Positions 13,830-21,844 of a stretch of 26,961 bases of DNA are shown piece after piece. A program made the position numbers and the translations under genes. This stretch comes from 2-02-FULL-66-22 sp964576535. GTDB taxonomy: Bacteria; Methylomirabilota; Methylomirabilia; Methylomirabilales; 2-02-FULL-66-22. The DNA lies in contig CAZNWB010000044.1 of the NCBI GenBank assembly GCA_964576535.1, forward strand, positions 1 through 26,961. Direction: 5' to 3'. The notes below the pieces were generated by a model. It saw only the letters and a program-made list of their open reading frames with translations, was not told where the DNA came from and made no database searches. The stretch's first letter is position 1, and each line of letters begins with the position of its first letter.

Positions 13830-15674
13830 CTAGCGTCCCAGCGTCCCAGCCAGTCGTTCGGCGCGCTCCACCATGCCCCGGATCTCGTCGAAGCCCTTCT
13901 GCCAGAAGGACGGGTCGTGGAAGTCCACCCCCAGCGGTTTGAGGAGGGCCTCGGGCGCCTCCGAGCCCCCTGCCTCGAGCAACTGGAGGTATCGGGGAAC
14001 GAAAGCGGCACCCTCTTCCTTGTATCGCCGGTACAGCGACAGCACCAGGAGCTGTCCGAACACGTAGCTATAGCAGTAGAACCGGCTGTGGATGAAGTGC
14101 GGGATGTAGGACCATCCCCACCGGTACCCCTCCGTCATCTCCACGGCGTCCCCATAGTAGGGGCCATTCGCCTCGATCCAGGTCTGGCAGATGGCGTCCG
14201 GGGTGAGGCGCCCACCCTTCCGGCGCTCGAAAGCCGCTTGCTCGAAGCGCGTCAGGACATTCTGCCGGAACACCGTGGCGCAGGTGTCCTCGATCTTCCC
14301 GCAGAGGAGGGCGAGCTGGACTCGCGGCTCTGCCTGCACGCGCAGCAGGTGATCGAAGACCAGGAACTCTCCGAAGACCGAGGCCGTCTCGGCCGTCGTC
14401 AGGGGCGGATCGTAGTTCAGAAGCGTCTGTTTCCGGGCCAGCCACCCGTGCAGACCATGCCCCAACTCGTGGGCGACCGTCATCACATCCCGCAGGTTGT
14501 CGGTGTAGTTGCACAGGACAAAGGGATGGAGGCTCGGCGCGGGCGAGGCGCAAAACGCCCCTCCCCGCTTCCCCGGGCGGACTTCGGCATCAATCCAGCG
14601 GCGGTCGAAGAACTGCTGGGCGATCTCCCGGAACGTGGGTGAGAAGTCGCCGAAGGCCTCCAGCACGATATCCCGGGCACGGTCCAGGGAGCACGCGGGC
14701 AGCGCCTCGCCTACCGGCGCGTACTGATCGTAGAGGCCCAGCTTCGGCAGGCCGAGCAGGCGGGCTTTCAGCCGAAAGTACTGCTGGGCGATGCCGTAAT
14801 TCTCCTCGGCCACGGCCATCATCCGCTCGACGGCTTTCTCGTCGATCTCATTGTCGAGGTGGCGTTCCGCCATGGGGTGGGGGAAACGCCGCAGGCGGTC
14901 CATAGTCAGGTGATCCTGGATCAAGGTCTCGTACACAGCAGTCAGCACCAGGTCGTGTTTCGACAGGACATCGAACAGGGTCTCGTAGGCGCGCTGTCGA
15001 ACTGTCCGATCCTTGTGGTGGACCAGAGCCAGGACCTCACTCATGATCAGCGTGTCCGTCCTGCCATCCCGCTCGAGCGGGAAGCGGAGGCTGGTGGTGA
15101 GTTCCGTGAAGAGCCGCCCGAAGGCCCGCCGACCCGTGTTGTCGCGTTCGTTCAGGAGACGCTCTTCCGCCTCCGAAAGGATATGCGGCCGCTGCCGCCG
15201 CAACTGCTCCAGGTAGTGCCGGTAGCCTGCCAGGACAGGATGCCCCAGCAGGGACGCGGCCACCTCGTCAGCGAGATCCATCCATTCGAGCTCGAAGAAC
15301 AGCACGAGATTGCCGATCTCGGTGGCAGCCAGCTCCACCCGCTCCCGCAGGTCCCGATGCTCCGGCCGGGAGGTGTCCGCCGCATACAGGAGATCGGCGA
15401 AGGTGCCAACGCGTTTCAGGTCCTCTTCGAGCGCCTCGAGTTCCAGGATGGCCGCCAGGAGGCGCTCCGGCGCCGGCCCGCCGGCGACGCGGATCGTCTC
15501 CCGGTACCGCTGGGCAAACGCCTCGGCCCGCCCCCGACAGTCCGCCAGGCCAGCCTGGATTCGCGGGTCGTCGTGAGAGGCAAACAGGTCGCCCAGATCC
15601 CACCGGATTCCCGCACTGCTGAATGTCTCGACGCTCACGCCGCGCTCCTCTCCATTCGCGCTCGCTTGCTGCAT
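13830..15674 (-). CDS. pepF: M3-family oligoendopeptidase F
   Basis: Cytosolic zinc metallopeptidase that degrades oligopeptides. The 614-residue protein has the all-helical M3 fold with the zinc motif HELGH at 402-406 (VAHELGHGLHGWL) and the third ligand Glu at 429 in ETASVFGE. The Tyr/His-rich C-terminal catalytic region (YIPHFIHSRFYCYSYVFGQ) is present. Length is normal. ATG 15674 has GAGGAA upstream; a GTG at 15638 has a better GGAGAGGAG site and, given the promoter at 15683-15711, may be the true start, removing 12 unconserved residues. The last codons (AGTLGR-stop) are formed by an octamer repeat, so the C-terminal tail may have been altered by that element. Confidence 0.93.
   Translation of the reverse strand: MQQASANGEERGVSVETFSSAGIRWDLGDLFASHDDPRIQAGLADCRGRAEAFAQRYRETIRVAGGPAPERLLAAILELEALEEDLKRVGTFADLLYAADTSRPEHRDLRERVELAATEIGNLVLFFELEWMDLADEVAASLLGHPVLAGYRHYLEQLRRQRPHILSEAEERLLNERDNTGRRAFGRLFTELTTSLRFPLERDGRTDTLIMSEVLALVHHKDRTVRQRAYETLFDVLSKHDLVLTAVYETLIQDHLTMDRLRRFPHPMAERHLDNEIDEKAVERMMAVAEENYGIAQQYFRLKARLLGLPKLGLYDQYAPVGEALPACSLDRARDIVLEAFGDFSPTFREIAQQFFDRRWIDAEVRPGKRGGAFCASPAPSLHPFVLCNYTDNLRDVMTVAHELGHGLHGWLARKQTLLNYDPPLTTAETASVFGEFLVFDHLLRVQAEPRVQLALLCGKIEDTCATVFRQNVLTRFEQAAFERRKGGRLTPDAICQTWIEANGPYYGDAVEMTEGYRWGWSYIPHFIHSRFYCYSYVFGQLLVLSLYRRYKEEGAAFVPRYLQLLEAGGSEAPEALLKPLGVDFHDPSFWQKGFDEIRGMVERAERLAGTLGR
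13832..13847. repeat. Octamer tandem pair inside the 3' end of pepF
   Basis: AGCGTCCC occurs twice in tandem at 13832-13839 and 13840-13847, followed by a partial third unit (AGCCAG). On the minus strand this is GCTGGGAC repeated, which encodes the final residues of PepF and overlaps its TAG stop (13832-13830). Confidence 0.7.
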
Positions 15675-15682
15675 GGTTCCTC

Positions 15683-15711
15683 ATTCTATGGGGCGAGACC
15701 CTGGAAGGCAA
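15683..15711 (-). promoter_or_regulatory. Predicted sigma-70-type promoter of pepF
   Basis: On the minus strand TTGCCT (15711-15706) and TAGAAT (15688-15683) are 17 bases apart, matching the consensus at 4/6 and 5/6 positions. Transcription would begin near 15676, only two bases ahead of ATG 15674 but about 38 bases ahead of the alternative GTG at 15638. Confidence 0.5.
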
Positions 15712-15724
15712 CCGGGGAGGCGCG

Positions 15725-16852
15725 ATGGGCCTCATTTCCCGTCCGGTTTTGGTCCGTGATATGGTATGGTGTCGCTGGGGTGAAAACGAGGACACGAGGA
15801 GGATCGTGGGCGACATCTCCGATGCGCTCCGGCCACTTCTGAAGCACGTCAGCCGTTCGTTTTCCCTGACCCTGGCCGTCCTGCCGCCGGCGCTGCGGGG
15901 CCCGCTGGGTCTGGCGTACCTCCTGGCGCGGGCGGCGGATACGATCACCGATACACGCCTCATCCCGCCGGAGGACCGGCTCCGCTACTTGGACCTGTTC
16001 CGGCAGGCGATCGACCTTCCCGTGGCCTCCCGACTCCACGAGATTTCGCACGCCCTGACCGGCCCGCAGCGCATTCCGACCGAGCGGGAACTCCTGGCGC
16101 GCCTTCCCGAGTGCTTCGGCGCGTTTACCCGCCTTCCCGAAGAGGACCGTCGGCGGATTCGGGACCTCCTGCGCACGCTCACCCACGGCATGCAGACCGA
16201 CCTGCGGCGGTTTCCCGCTGAAGACGACAACCGGATTGTCGCTCTTGAATCCTCCGCGGACCTGGACCACTATACGTACTACGCGGCCGGGTGCGTGGGC
16301 GAGTTCTGGACGGACATGGCGTTGGCCCATTGTCCGGCCCTCCGCGGATGGGATGCGGCGGTCATGCGGGGTCGGGGGATGCGCTTTGGCCAGGGACTCC
16401 AGATGACGAATGTACTCCGGGATCTGGCCCATGACCTCCGGATCGGCCGCTGTTACCTCCCGCGCCAGGACCTCGCACGGGTATCTCTCGCCCCTGAGGA
16501 CCTTCGTGATCCCGCGGCCCTCGCGCGCTTGCGCCCTCTGCTTCGAGAGCACTTGGGGCTCACCCTGGACCACTACGCCGAGGGCTGGGCCTACGTCCTG
16601 GCGATCCCCCCCTCGGAGATCCGGCTGCGGTTGGCGTGCGCCTGGCCGCTCTTCATCGGCCTCCGCACCCTCGAGCGGCTCCAGACGACCCCCGACCTCC
16701 TGGACCCCAGGGTGACCGTGAAAATCTCGCGGCCGGCGGTGTACGCCATTCTGCTTCGGTCGGTCGCAACCGTTTGGTCTGACGCTGGCCTCAACCGGTA
16801 TCATCGGGCGCTGCGCGGCCGGGTCGGCCCGGCACCGAGCCCGGCGGGCTGA
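15725..16852 (+). CDS. Squalene/phytoene synthase-family protein
   Basis: Head-to-head prenyl-diphosphate condensing enzyme of the squalene/phytoene synthase family, probably supplying squalene for hopanoids or a carotenoid precursor. The 375-residue product has both Mg-diphosphate-binding Asp motifs: DTITD at 72-76 (LARAADTITDT) and DLAHD at 233-237 (NVLRDLAHD). It also has SRSFSLTLAVLP at the start of the domain and YTYYAAGCVGEFWTDM, the squalene-synthase-like YxxYxAGxVG motif. ATG 15725 has a GGGGAGG site; GTG 15806 with GAGGAGG is an alternative that keeps all motifs and gives 348 residues. No other hopanoid or carotenoid genes are in the window, so the exact product is open. Confidence 0.85.
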   Translation: MGLISRPVLVRDMVWCRWGENEDTRRIVGDISDALRPLLKHVSRSFSLTLAVLPPALRGPLGLAYLLARAADTITDTRLIPPEDRLRYLDLFRQAIDLPVASRLHEISHALTGPQRIPTERELLARLPECFGAFTRLPEEDRRRIRDLLRTLTHGMQTDLRRFPAEDDNRIVALESSADLDHYTYYAAGCVGEFWTDMALAHCPALRGWDAAVMRGRGMRFGQGLQMTNVLRDLAHDLRIGRCYLPRQDLARVSLAPEDLRDPAALARLRPLLREHLGLTLDHYAEGWAYVLAIPPSEIRLRLACAWPLFIGLRTLERLQTTPDLLDPRVTVKISRPAVYAILLRSVATVWSDAGLNRYHRALRGRVGPAPSPAG

Positions 16853-16977
16853 ACGGGAAAACGGCTGGTGTCAGCACGGATCGCCCGCTTCGTGCGTGAC
16901 GGGTGTGGAGCTCACGTGGGAGGCGCCCCGTGACGAGTGCGGCTTCCGCACGCGCGACTGACCCGAGGGAGGACACT

Positions 16978-17397
16978 GTGGATCCGGCGAACCAATCCCC
17001 GCGTATCATCGGGATCCTGGAGACCGTTCTGTATGTGGCCGACGTGGACCGCGCAGAGCGGTTTTACCGCGACGTGATGGGACTGACCCAGATCGGCAAG
17101 GAACCGGGGCGCCACGTCTTCTTCCGGGTGGGTTCCGGGGTGCTCCTGCTGTTCCGGGCCCAGACGACGCGGCAGGCCGGGAGCCTTCCCCCGCACGGGG
17201 CGGACGGAGAGATCCACGTGTGCTTCACCACCTCCCCCGCCGAGTACGAGCGGTGGAAGCCGCGCATCCAGGAGCACGGCATCGCTCTCCTGCAGGAGAC
17301 CGAGTGGGCGCAGGGCCGGTCTTTCTATTTTCGGGACCCCGACGGGAACCTCCTGGAGCTGGCCAACGCCGATATCTGGCCCCCCGAGGATCGCTGA
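16978..17397 (+). CDS. VOC-superfamily (glyoxalase/bleomycin-resistance-like) protein
   Basis: A 139-residue protein with two beta-alpha-beta-beta-beta modules of the vicinal oxygen chelate fold. The first runs from about 14 (LETVLYVADVDRAERFYRDV) and the second from about 78 (GEIHVCFTTSPAEYERW), ending in FYFRDPDGNLLELA, which carries the metal-ligand Glu. The usual first His ligand position appears to be Glu (ILET), as in a common subgroup annotated only as glyoxalase-like. The substrate is unknown. GTG 16978 follows GAGGGAGGA and is preferred over in-frame upstream codons with no family match. The stop overlaps the next ATG by one base (TGATG), so the two genes are coupled. Confidence 0.82.
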   Translation: MDPANQSPRIIGILETVLYVADVDRAERFYRDVMGLTQIGKEPGRHVFFRVGSGVLLLFRAQTTRQAGSLPPHGADGEIHVCFTTSPAEYERWKPRIQEHGIALLQETEWAQGRSFYFRDPDGNLLELANADIWPPEDR

Positions 17398-17735
17398 TGC
17401 TCCACCGGGCCGCGCGATGTCCGCGCTGTGCCGTCACCTATCCGTGGGGAACGACGGTCTGCCCGGCCTGTCACGTGGGCTTGGACCTGGCGGGCGGCGG
17501 GTCTGGCGAACGGCCCACCAGGCTCATCTTCGAGACGTGGAACCGCCCGTCGGTGGATGTGGTCGTCTCCCTGCTGGAGGCGCACGGCGTTCCCTGCCTG
17601 GTGCGGGGGACCCACGACTCGACCCACTTCGGCATCGGGCCGGCAAACTTCTGGCGAGTGTTCGTCCGGGCGGCCGATGAGCCCCGCGCGCAAGACATCC
17701 TGGACGCGGAGATCGGCCGCGAGGAGGACGCATGA
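17397..17735 (+). CDS. Zinc-ribbon plus DUF2007-domain protein
   Basis: A 112-residue protein. An N-terminal zinc ribbon has two CxxC knuckles (CPRC at about 8-11 and CPAC at about 22-25). From about 43 the sequence matches a DUF2007-type domain (FETWNRPSVDVVVSLLEAHGVPCLV ... NFWRVFVRAADEPRAQDIL), a small ferredoxin-like fold found alone or attached to zinc ribbons and of unproven role, sometimes called a prokaryotic signal-transducing protein. There is no membrane segment. It starts on the TGATG overlap with the VOC gene and is the last + strand gene before a repeat-rich convergent gap. The domain name is recalled, not searched. Confidence 0.75.
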   Translation: MLHRAARCPRCAVTYPWGTTVCPACHVGLDLAGGGSGERPTRLIFETWNRPSVDVVVSLLEAHGVPCLVRGTHDSTHFGIGPANFWRVFVRAADEPRAQDILDAEIGREEDA

Positions 17736-17743
17736 GTCCCGAA

Positions 17744-17900
17744 TTTTCACCACGAAGACACCAAGACACCAGGTGAAGGGAATCAGGCGACTCGGCGCAC
17801 CTCACCCAGAGGGTACCCGGTACCCGGCAATCAGGTGTTCCAAGTTGCCAGATTGCCGGATTGCCAGGTCGCCAGGTATTCTTGGTGCCTGCGAGGAAAA
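17744..17900. repeat. Intergenic inverted repeat with internal octamer tandem
   Basis: The left arm (17744-17770) begins TTTTCACCACGAAGACACC and continues with a second AAGACACC unit. The right arm (17875-17900, GGTATTCTTGGTGCCTGCG...) is its degenerate reverse complement, ending AAAA. Between them are GGTACCC twice (about 17812-17825) and four 8-base units at 17844-17875: GTTGCCAG, ATTGCCGG, ATTGCCAG, GTCGCCAG. It occupies the first half of the gap between the zinc-ribbon gene and aroC, which converge. Confidence 0.7.
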
Positions 17901-17918
17901 TCCCTGACGCGGTGTGTC

Positions 17919-17974
17919 GTAGGGAGGGCCCTTGTGGCCCTCCGCCCTCGGAGGGGGACGAGCCCCCTCCCTAC
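17919..17974. repeat. Cruciform-like nested inverted repeat
   Basis: The two 26-base arms (17919-17944 and 17949-17974) pair at 21 of 26 positions; the outer GTAGGGAGGG/CCCTCCCTAC and inner CTCCG/CGGAG pair perfectly. Each arm also folds on itself: AGGGCC-CTTGT-GGCCCT on the left and GGAGGGGG-ACGA-G-CCCCCTCC type pairing on the right. It could act as a bidirectional terminator between the + strand gene ending at 17735 and aroC, or be a dispersed palindromic element. Nothing was recognised in 17975-18067. Confidence 0.65.
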
Positions 17975-18067
17975 CGGCATCCGGGGAATGGGATTTTCAT
18001 CCGTTGTGGTGACCGTGAGCGGTCATGACCACTTGGTGGTGGGATTGCACCGTCGGGAGAGGCAGGA

Positions 18068-19273
18068 TCAGACTGTTTTGAGGTAGGTCACGTACGCGGC
18101 GTGATTCCGCTGCATTTCGGCTAGGCTGTCCCCGCCGAACTTCTCACACAGCACCCGCGTGATCTCGAAGGCCACCACCGCCTCCCCGACCACGCCGGCC
18201 GCCGGGACGGCCGTGATGTCCGTACGCTCCACCCCGGCCTTGCTGGCCTCCTTGGTCACGACGTCCACGGAGGCCAGAGGCTTGTACTGCGTGGAGAGCG
18301 GCTTCATGGCCGCCCGGATCACAATGGGCTGGCCGGTGGTCATCCCGCCTTCCAGTCCGCCCCCGAAGTTCGTCTGCCGGTGGAAGCCCTCCCTATCCAC
18401 ATCCGCCTGGCCGGGGACCTGCTCCGCGGGCCCCCGATAGAAGATCTCATCCATCACCTCGAAGCCGAAACGCCGCGCGGTCTCAAACCCCAGGCCGATC
18501 TCCACGCCCTTGATGGCCTGGATGCTCATGAGCGCCTGGGCCAGTCGCCCGTCGAGACGCCGATCCCAGTGCGCGTAACTCCCGAGGCCGACCGGTGGGT
18601 TCACGACCACCACTTCGAAGACGCCCCCCAGCGAGGTGCCCTTGGCGCGGGCTTCGTCCACCCTGGCCATGATCGCCCGGGTGGCCTCGGGATCGGCGCA
18701 CCGGACCGGCGACTCCTCGGCCCGAGTCAGGATCTCGCCCGGGGTCAGCTCCTCGGTCTTGGCCCGGATTCCACCCATCTCCACCACGTGGCTCAGCACC
18801 TGGATTCCGAACGCCTTGAGGAGGCACTTGCAGACCGCGCCGACCGCGACGCGCGCGGCCGTCTCCCGCGCAGAGGCACGCTCGAGGACATTCCGGAGGT
18901 CCCGGTGGTCGTACTTGAGGCCCCCGGTGAGATCGGCATGCCCCGGCCGGGGGCGGGTCATGGGGGGTTTCTCCTGGTCGGCATGGGCGGCCTCCGGTTC
19001 CGGGGCCATGACGTGCTTCCAGTTCTCCCAGTCGCGGTTCCGGATCTGGAGGCTGATCGGGCTGCCGAGGGTTTTCCCGTGCCGGATGCCCCCGAGGATC
19101 TGGACCTCGTCCTGCTCGATCTGCATCCGGCCCCCACGACCGTAGCCGCCCATGCGCCGGCGCAGCTCGGCGTTGATCTCGGCCGCGGTCACGGGGACGT
19201 TGGCGGGCATGCCTTCCAGGATGGCCACCAGGGCTGGCCCGTGCGATTCCCCGGCCGTGAGGTAGCGAAGCAC
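18068..19273 (-). CDS. aroC: Chorismate synthase
   Basis: Last step of the shikimate pathway: converts EPSP to chorismate using reduced FMN, in the cytoplasm. The 401-residue protein has the signature blocks GESHGPALVAILEGMPA (8-24), RPRPGHADLTGGLKYDHRD with RNVLERASARETAARVAVG, the central FGGGLEGGMTTGQPIVIR and the C-terminal TDITAVPAAGVVGEAVVAFE. The length (a longer, AroC type 2-like form) is normal for Gram-positive and several deep-branching lineages. The GTG start at 19273 has an excellent AGGAGGT site. It follows pilQ on the same strand but a strong terminator separates them and a promoter overlaps that terminator, so aroC is probably transcribed independently. Confidence 0.96.
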   Translation of the reverse strand: MLRYLTAGESHGPALVAILEGMPANVPVTAAEINAELRRRMGGYGRGGRMQIEQDEVQILGGIRHGKTLGSPISLQIRNRDWENWKHVMAPEPEAAHADQEKPPMTRPRPGHADLTGGLKYDHRDLRNVLERASARETAARVAVGAVCKCLLKAFGIQVLSHVVEMGGIRAKTEELTPGEILTRAEESPVRCADPEATRAIMARVDEARAKGTSLGGVFEVVVVNPPVGLGSYAHWDRRLDGRLAQALMSIQAIKGVEIGLGFETARRFGFEVMDEIFYRGPAEQVPGQADVDREGFHRQTNFGGGLEGGMTTGQPIVIRAAMKPLSTQYKPLASVDVVTKEASKAGVERTDITAVPAAGVVGEAVVAFEITRVLCEKFGGDSLAEMQRNHAAYVTYLKTV

Positions 19274-19329
19274 TTCGGACCTCCTAGCTGGCGGTTCGTC
19301 CGGGCCGGCGTCGCCGTCCCCGGCGAGAG

Positions 19330-19359
19330 ATCATACCCTGCTACCGTGCCCCCCATCAA
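19330..19359 (-). promoter_or_regulatory. Predicted sigma-70-type promoter of aroC
   Basis: On the minus strand TTGATG (19359-19354) and TATGAT (19335-19330) are 18 bases apart, matching the consensus at 4/6 and 5/6 positions. The -35 begins within the T-tract side of the pilQ terminator. Transcription would start near 19323, about 50 bases ahead of the GTG of aroC. Confidence 0.55.
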
Positions 19360-19408
19360 AAGAAAAAACGCACCCCGCCGGGGACCCTTTGGGTGGGCGG
19401 GGTGCGTT
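19358..19408 (-). terminator. Rho-independent terminator of the pil operon
   Basis: On the minus strand a perfect 13-bp stem (AACGCACCCCGCC at 19408-19396 with GGCGGGGTGCGTT at 19379-19367) encloses a 16-base loop with its own small ACCC/GGGT stem, followed by a T-rich tract (TTTTTTCTTTT, 19368-19358). It sits 25 bases beyond the pilQ stop. Confidence 0.93.
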
Positions 19409-19432
19409 CGATGGGCTCGGGGGGCTCTTGGC

Positions 19433-21841
19433 TCAGCTCAACCTCGGCTCCTCCAGAATCGTCGGGGTCAGGAAGATCAAGAGTTCCGTCTTGTCGTTCG
19501 GTCCAACCGAGTGGCTCTTGAACAGCCACCCCAACCCCGGGATGTTCTTCATCCACGGGAGTCCGGACTCGGTCACGGTGTCCGTCGTCTGCATCAGGCC
19601 GCCGATGACGATCGTGGAGCCGTTGGAAACCAGCACGTTGGTGGTCGCCTTGCGCTGGTTCAGCACGAAGGCGAAGCCGCCCTGGAAATCAATCCGGTCC
19701 CCGGGGAAGGTCCGTTCCGCCTCGATCTTCATGGAGACGCGCCGGTCATTGGTGATGTGGGGGGTGACCTTCATCCGGATGAAGGCGTCCTGGAACGCCA
19801 CCACCGTCCGGCCCGAGCTGTCCACGGTGGTGTAGGGGACCTGGGTCCCCTGCCGGATCTCCGCCTCCAGGTTATCCAGCGTGGCCACCTTGGGCGCCGA
19901 GAGGGTTCTGACCCTGCCCTCGTTCTCCGCGGCCGTGAGGCGGACCTTCAGGAGCCCGTTGGCTAGGTTCCCAGCAACGATGCCCAGACCCGCCACGTTG
20001 GTGCCCGAGGCTGGGAAGGCGATGGCGAGGGGGACGCCGGCGATAGAGGCGGGAGCGTCCAGGACCGTCCCGCTGCTGGAGGTGAAGACACTGGTGGGCG
20101 TCAAAGCCTTCCCCGCCGCCCCGCTGGCAATGTTGGTGTTAAATGCCAAGCCCCACTCGATGCCGAGGCTCTGGGAGAAGGTCCGGGTCGCCTCGACGAG
20201 CCGAGCCTCGATCAACACCTGCGGCGTGGGGATATCCAGACGCTTCAGGAGGGTTTCCATCTTGGCGATGGTGGCTGTGGTCTCATTGATAATCAGGGTA
20301 TTCGTCCGGTCATCCACCACCACGCTGGCATCGGTCCGGCCGAGGGTCTTGAGGCGATCCAGGTTCTTCACGACCTCTGCGGCCTTGGCGTAGTTGACCG
20401 CGACCACCTTCGTCACCAGGAGCTCGACCAGTTTTTCCTGGACGATTGTCTTGGCTGCCTCCTGCTTTGCCTTCTCCCGGGCGTCACGCTCCGCTGCAAG
20501 CTTGCTCTGGGGCGCCACCCGGATGATGTTCCCGTCAATCTCGTACCCCATGTTGTTGATCTTGAGGATCACGTCCAGGGCCTGCTGCCACTCGACGTTC
20601 ACCAGACGGACCGTCACCCGCCCCTTGACATCATCGCCGGAGACCACGTTCATGCCGCTGACCTCGGCAATGGTCCGGAGGAGGTTATTGATGTCGGCGT
20701 CCTTGAAGTCCATGGACAGCCGACCTGTCCCTTGCGTGCCGGCAGCCGGGGGAGCGGCTCCAGGTGCCGCACCCGGCGTGGGTCCCGGTGCGACCGGGGG
20801 CGCGCCTTGCGGGGGCGCCGCCCCAGGGGGCGCCGCGGCTACCAGCGGCGAGAGGAGCTCCACCAGGATGGCCGACGCGGTCTGCTGCGCATCGTACCGC
20901 GTGGGGCCTCGGAGATCGGCCGTTACCCGCACGACTGGATTGGGCGCCGGGCTAAGCTGACTCGCCTGGAGCCGGTTGAGCGGTGAGGCCACCTGGCGGA
21001 GGTCCAGGGTTCGGGCGTCCGCCGGCGCGATTTCCGCGCCTGCGATGTCCACCACAAGTTGCAGGGGGTCGGTGGATTCCGTGACCTTGTAGGTGAGTTT
21101 GCCGCTGGTCCCGATCACAATCCGTTGCCGGCCCCGAACGCTCTGCAGGTCAAACCGCGTGACCTTGCCGGTGGGGACGGCCGCCGCGCCGGGGGCACCC
21201 GGTGCCGCGCCGGGGGCCGCGCCCGCCGTGGTCCCCAGTTGGACCCGGAGCTGGTTGTCAACTGTGGTGATCTGATAAGGCACCGTCGCCTGCAGGTCCA
21301 GTACGACCCGCACCATCTTGACGGGCCGTTCGCGATACTGGGACGAGCGGATGGCGGTCACCATGGGCGGTCGCGCGGCGATCGGCTGGGGGATCGCATG
21401 CGTCGCGTTGGGAATATCCACGATCAGCCGGGGCGGATCGGACAGGGTGAACGATTCGTAGGTGGCGATTGGGCCGTCCGCAGCCACCGCCAGGATCAAC
21501 CCACCCGTTCCGGCCTCCTGCGCCTCCACCGCCGTCACCTGGATCGGCCTGCTGGGAGCTGGGAGAGGAGGCGCGGGGGATGGCGCGGCCGCCACGGCCG
21601 GTGGCGCCGGCGGGGGCGCCGGTGCCTCGGTGGGGCGTGGCGGCTCAGGAACCGCCGGCGGGGTCGGCACCGGAGCCGGTGCCGGCGCGGCGACGGAGGG
21701 CGTAGCCGGAGTGGGCGGTGGCGCCGATGACGGCACCGGCTGCACCCCCGCCCTCTGGGCGGCGCAAGCGGCCAGGACGAGCGCCGCGGCGCCCAGGAGC
21801 GGCCCGCGCCAGGGGAAACCAGCGGAGACCCGCGTTTCCAT
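19433..21841 (-). CDS. pilQ: Type IV pilus secretin PilQ
   Basis: Outer-membrane secretin channel through which the type IV pilus exits. The roughly 800-residue protein has a signal sequence with a lipobox-like LVLAAC (Cys26), a long Pro/Ala linker (about 32-98), two AMIN domains that bind peptidoglycan (about 99-202 and 224-332), a second Pro/Ala/Gly linker, an STN/N0 domain (about 371-445, LSMDFKDADINNLLRTIAEV), an N1-type domain (about 475-540) and the secretin pore (about 600-795, VPYTTVDSSG, VLVSNGSTIVIGGLM, GLPWMKNIPGLGWLF). Many PilQ proteins use a standard cleaved signal; a lipidated form would be notable. AGGAGGAATAGCGC precedes the ATG, three bases after pilP. Confidence 0.94.
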   Translation of the reverse strand: METRVSAGFPWRGPLLGAAALVLAACAAQRAGVQPVPSSAPPPTPATPSVAAPAPAPVPTPPAVPEPPRPTEAPAPPPAPPAVAAAPSPAPPLPAPSRPIQVTAVEAQEAGTGGLILAVAADGPIATYESFTLSDPPRLIVDIPNATHAIPQPIAARPPMVTAIRSSQYRERPVKMVRVVLDLQATVPYQITTVDNQLRVQLGTTAGAAPGAAPGAPGAAAVPTGKVTRFDLQSVRGRQRIVIGTSGKLTYKVTESTDPLQLVVDIAGAEIAPADARTLDLRQVASPLNRLQASQLSPAPNPVVRVTADLRGPTRYDAQQTASAILVELLSPLVAAAPPGAAPPQGAPPVAPGPTPGAAPGAAPPAAGTQGTGRLSMDFKDADINNLLRTIAEVSGMNVVSGDDVKGRVTVRLVNVEWQQALDVILKINNMGYEIDGNIIRVAPQSKLAAERDAREKAKQEAAKTIVQEKLVELLVTKVVAVNYAKAAEVVKNLDRLKTLGRTDASVVVDDRTNTLIINETTATIAKMETLLKRLDIPTPQVLIEARLVEATRTFSQSLGIEWGLAFNTNIASGAAGKALTPTSVFTSSSGTVLDAPASIAGVPLAIAFPASGTNVAGLGIVAGNLANGLLKVRLTAAENEGRVRTLSAPKVATLDNLEAEIRQGTQVPYTTVDSSGRTVVAFQDAFIRMKVTPHITNDRRVSMKIEAERTFPGDRIDFQGGFAFVLNQRKATTNVLVSNGSTIVIGGLMQTTDTVTESGLPWMKNIPGLGWLFKSHSVGPNDKTELLIFLTPTILEEPRLS

Positions 21842-21844
21842 GCG

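Noticed and set aside
16937..16951. GTGCGG-CTT-CCGCAC hairpin between the squalene synthase-like and VOC genes as a terminator
   Set aside because: The stem is only 6 bp and no T-rich tract follows, so termination is not supported.
18380..19966. 528-codon plus-strand frame over aroC and pilQ
   Set aside because: It is antisense to two well-conserved genes, crosses the pilQ terminator, and shows no family motif.
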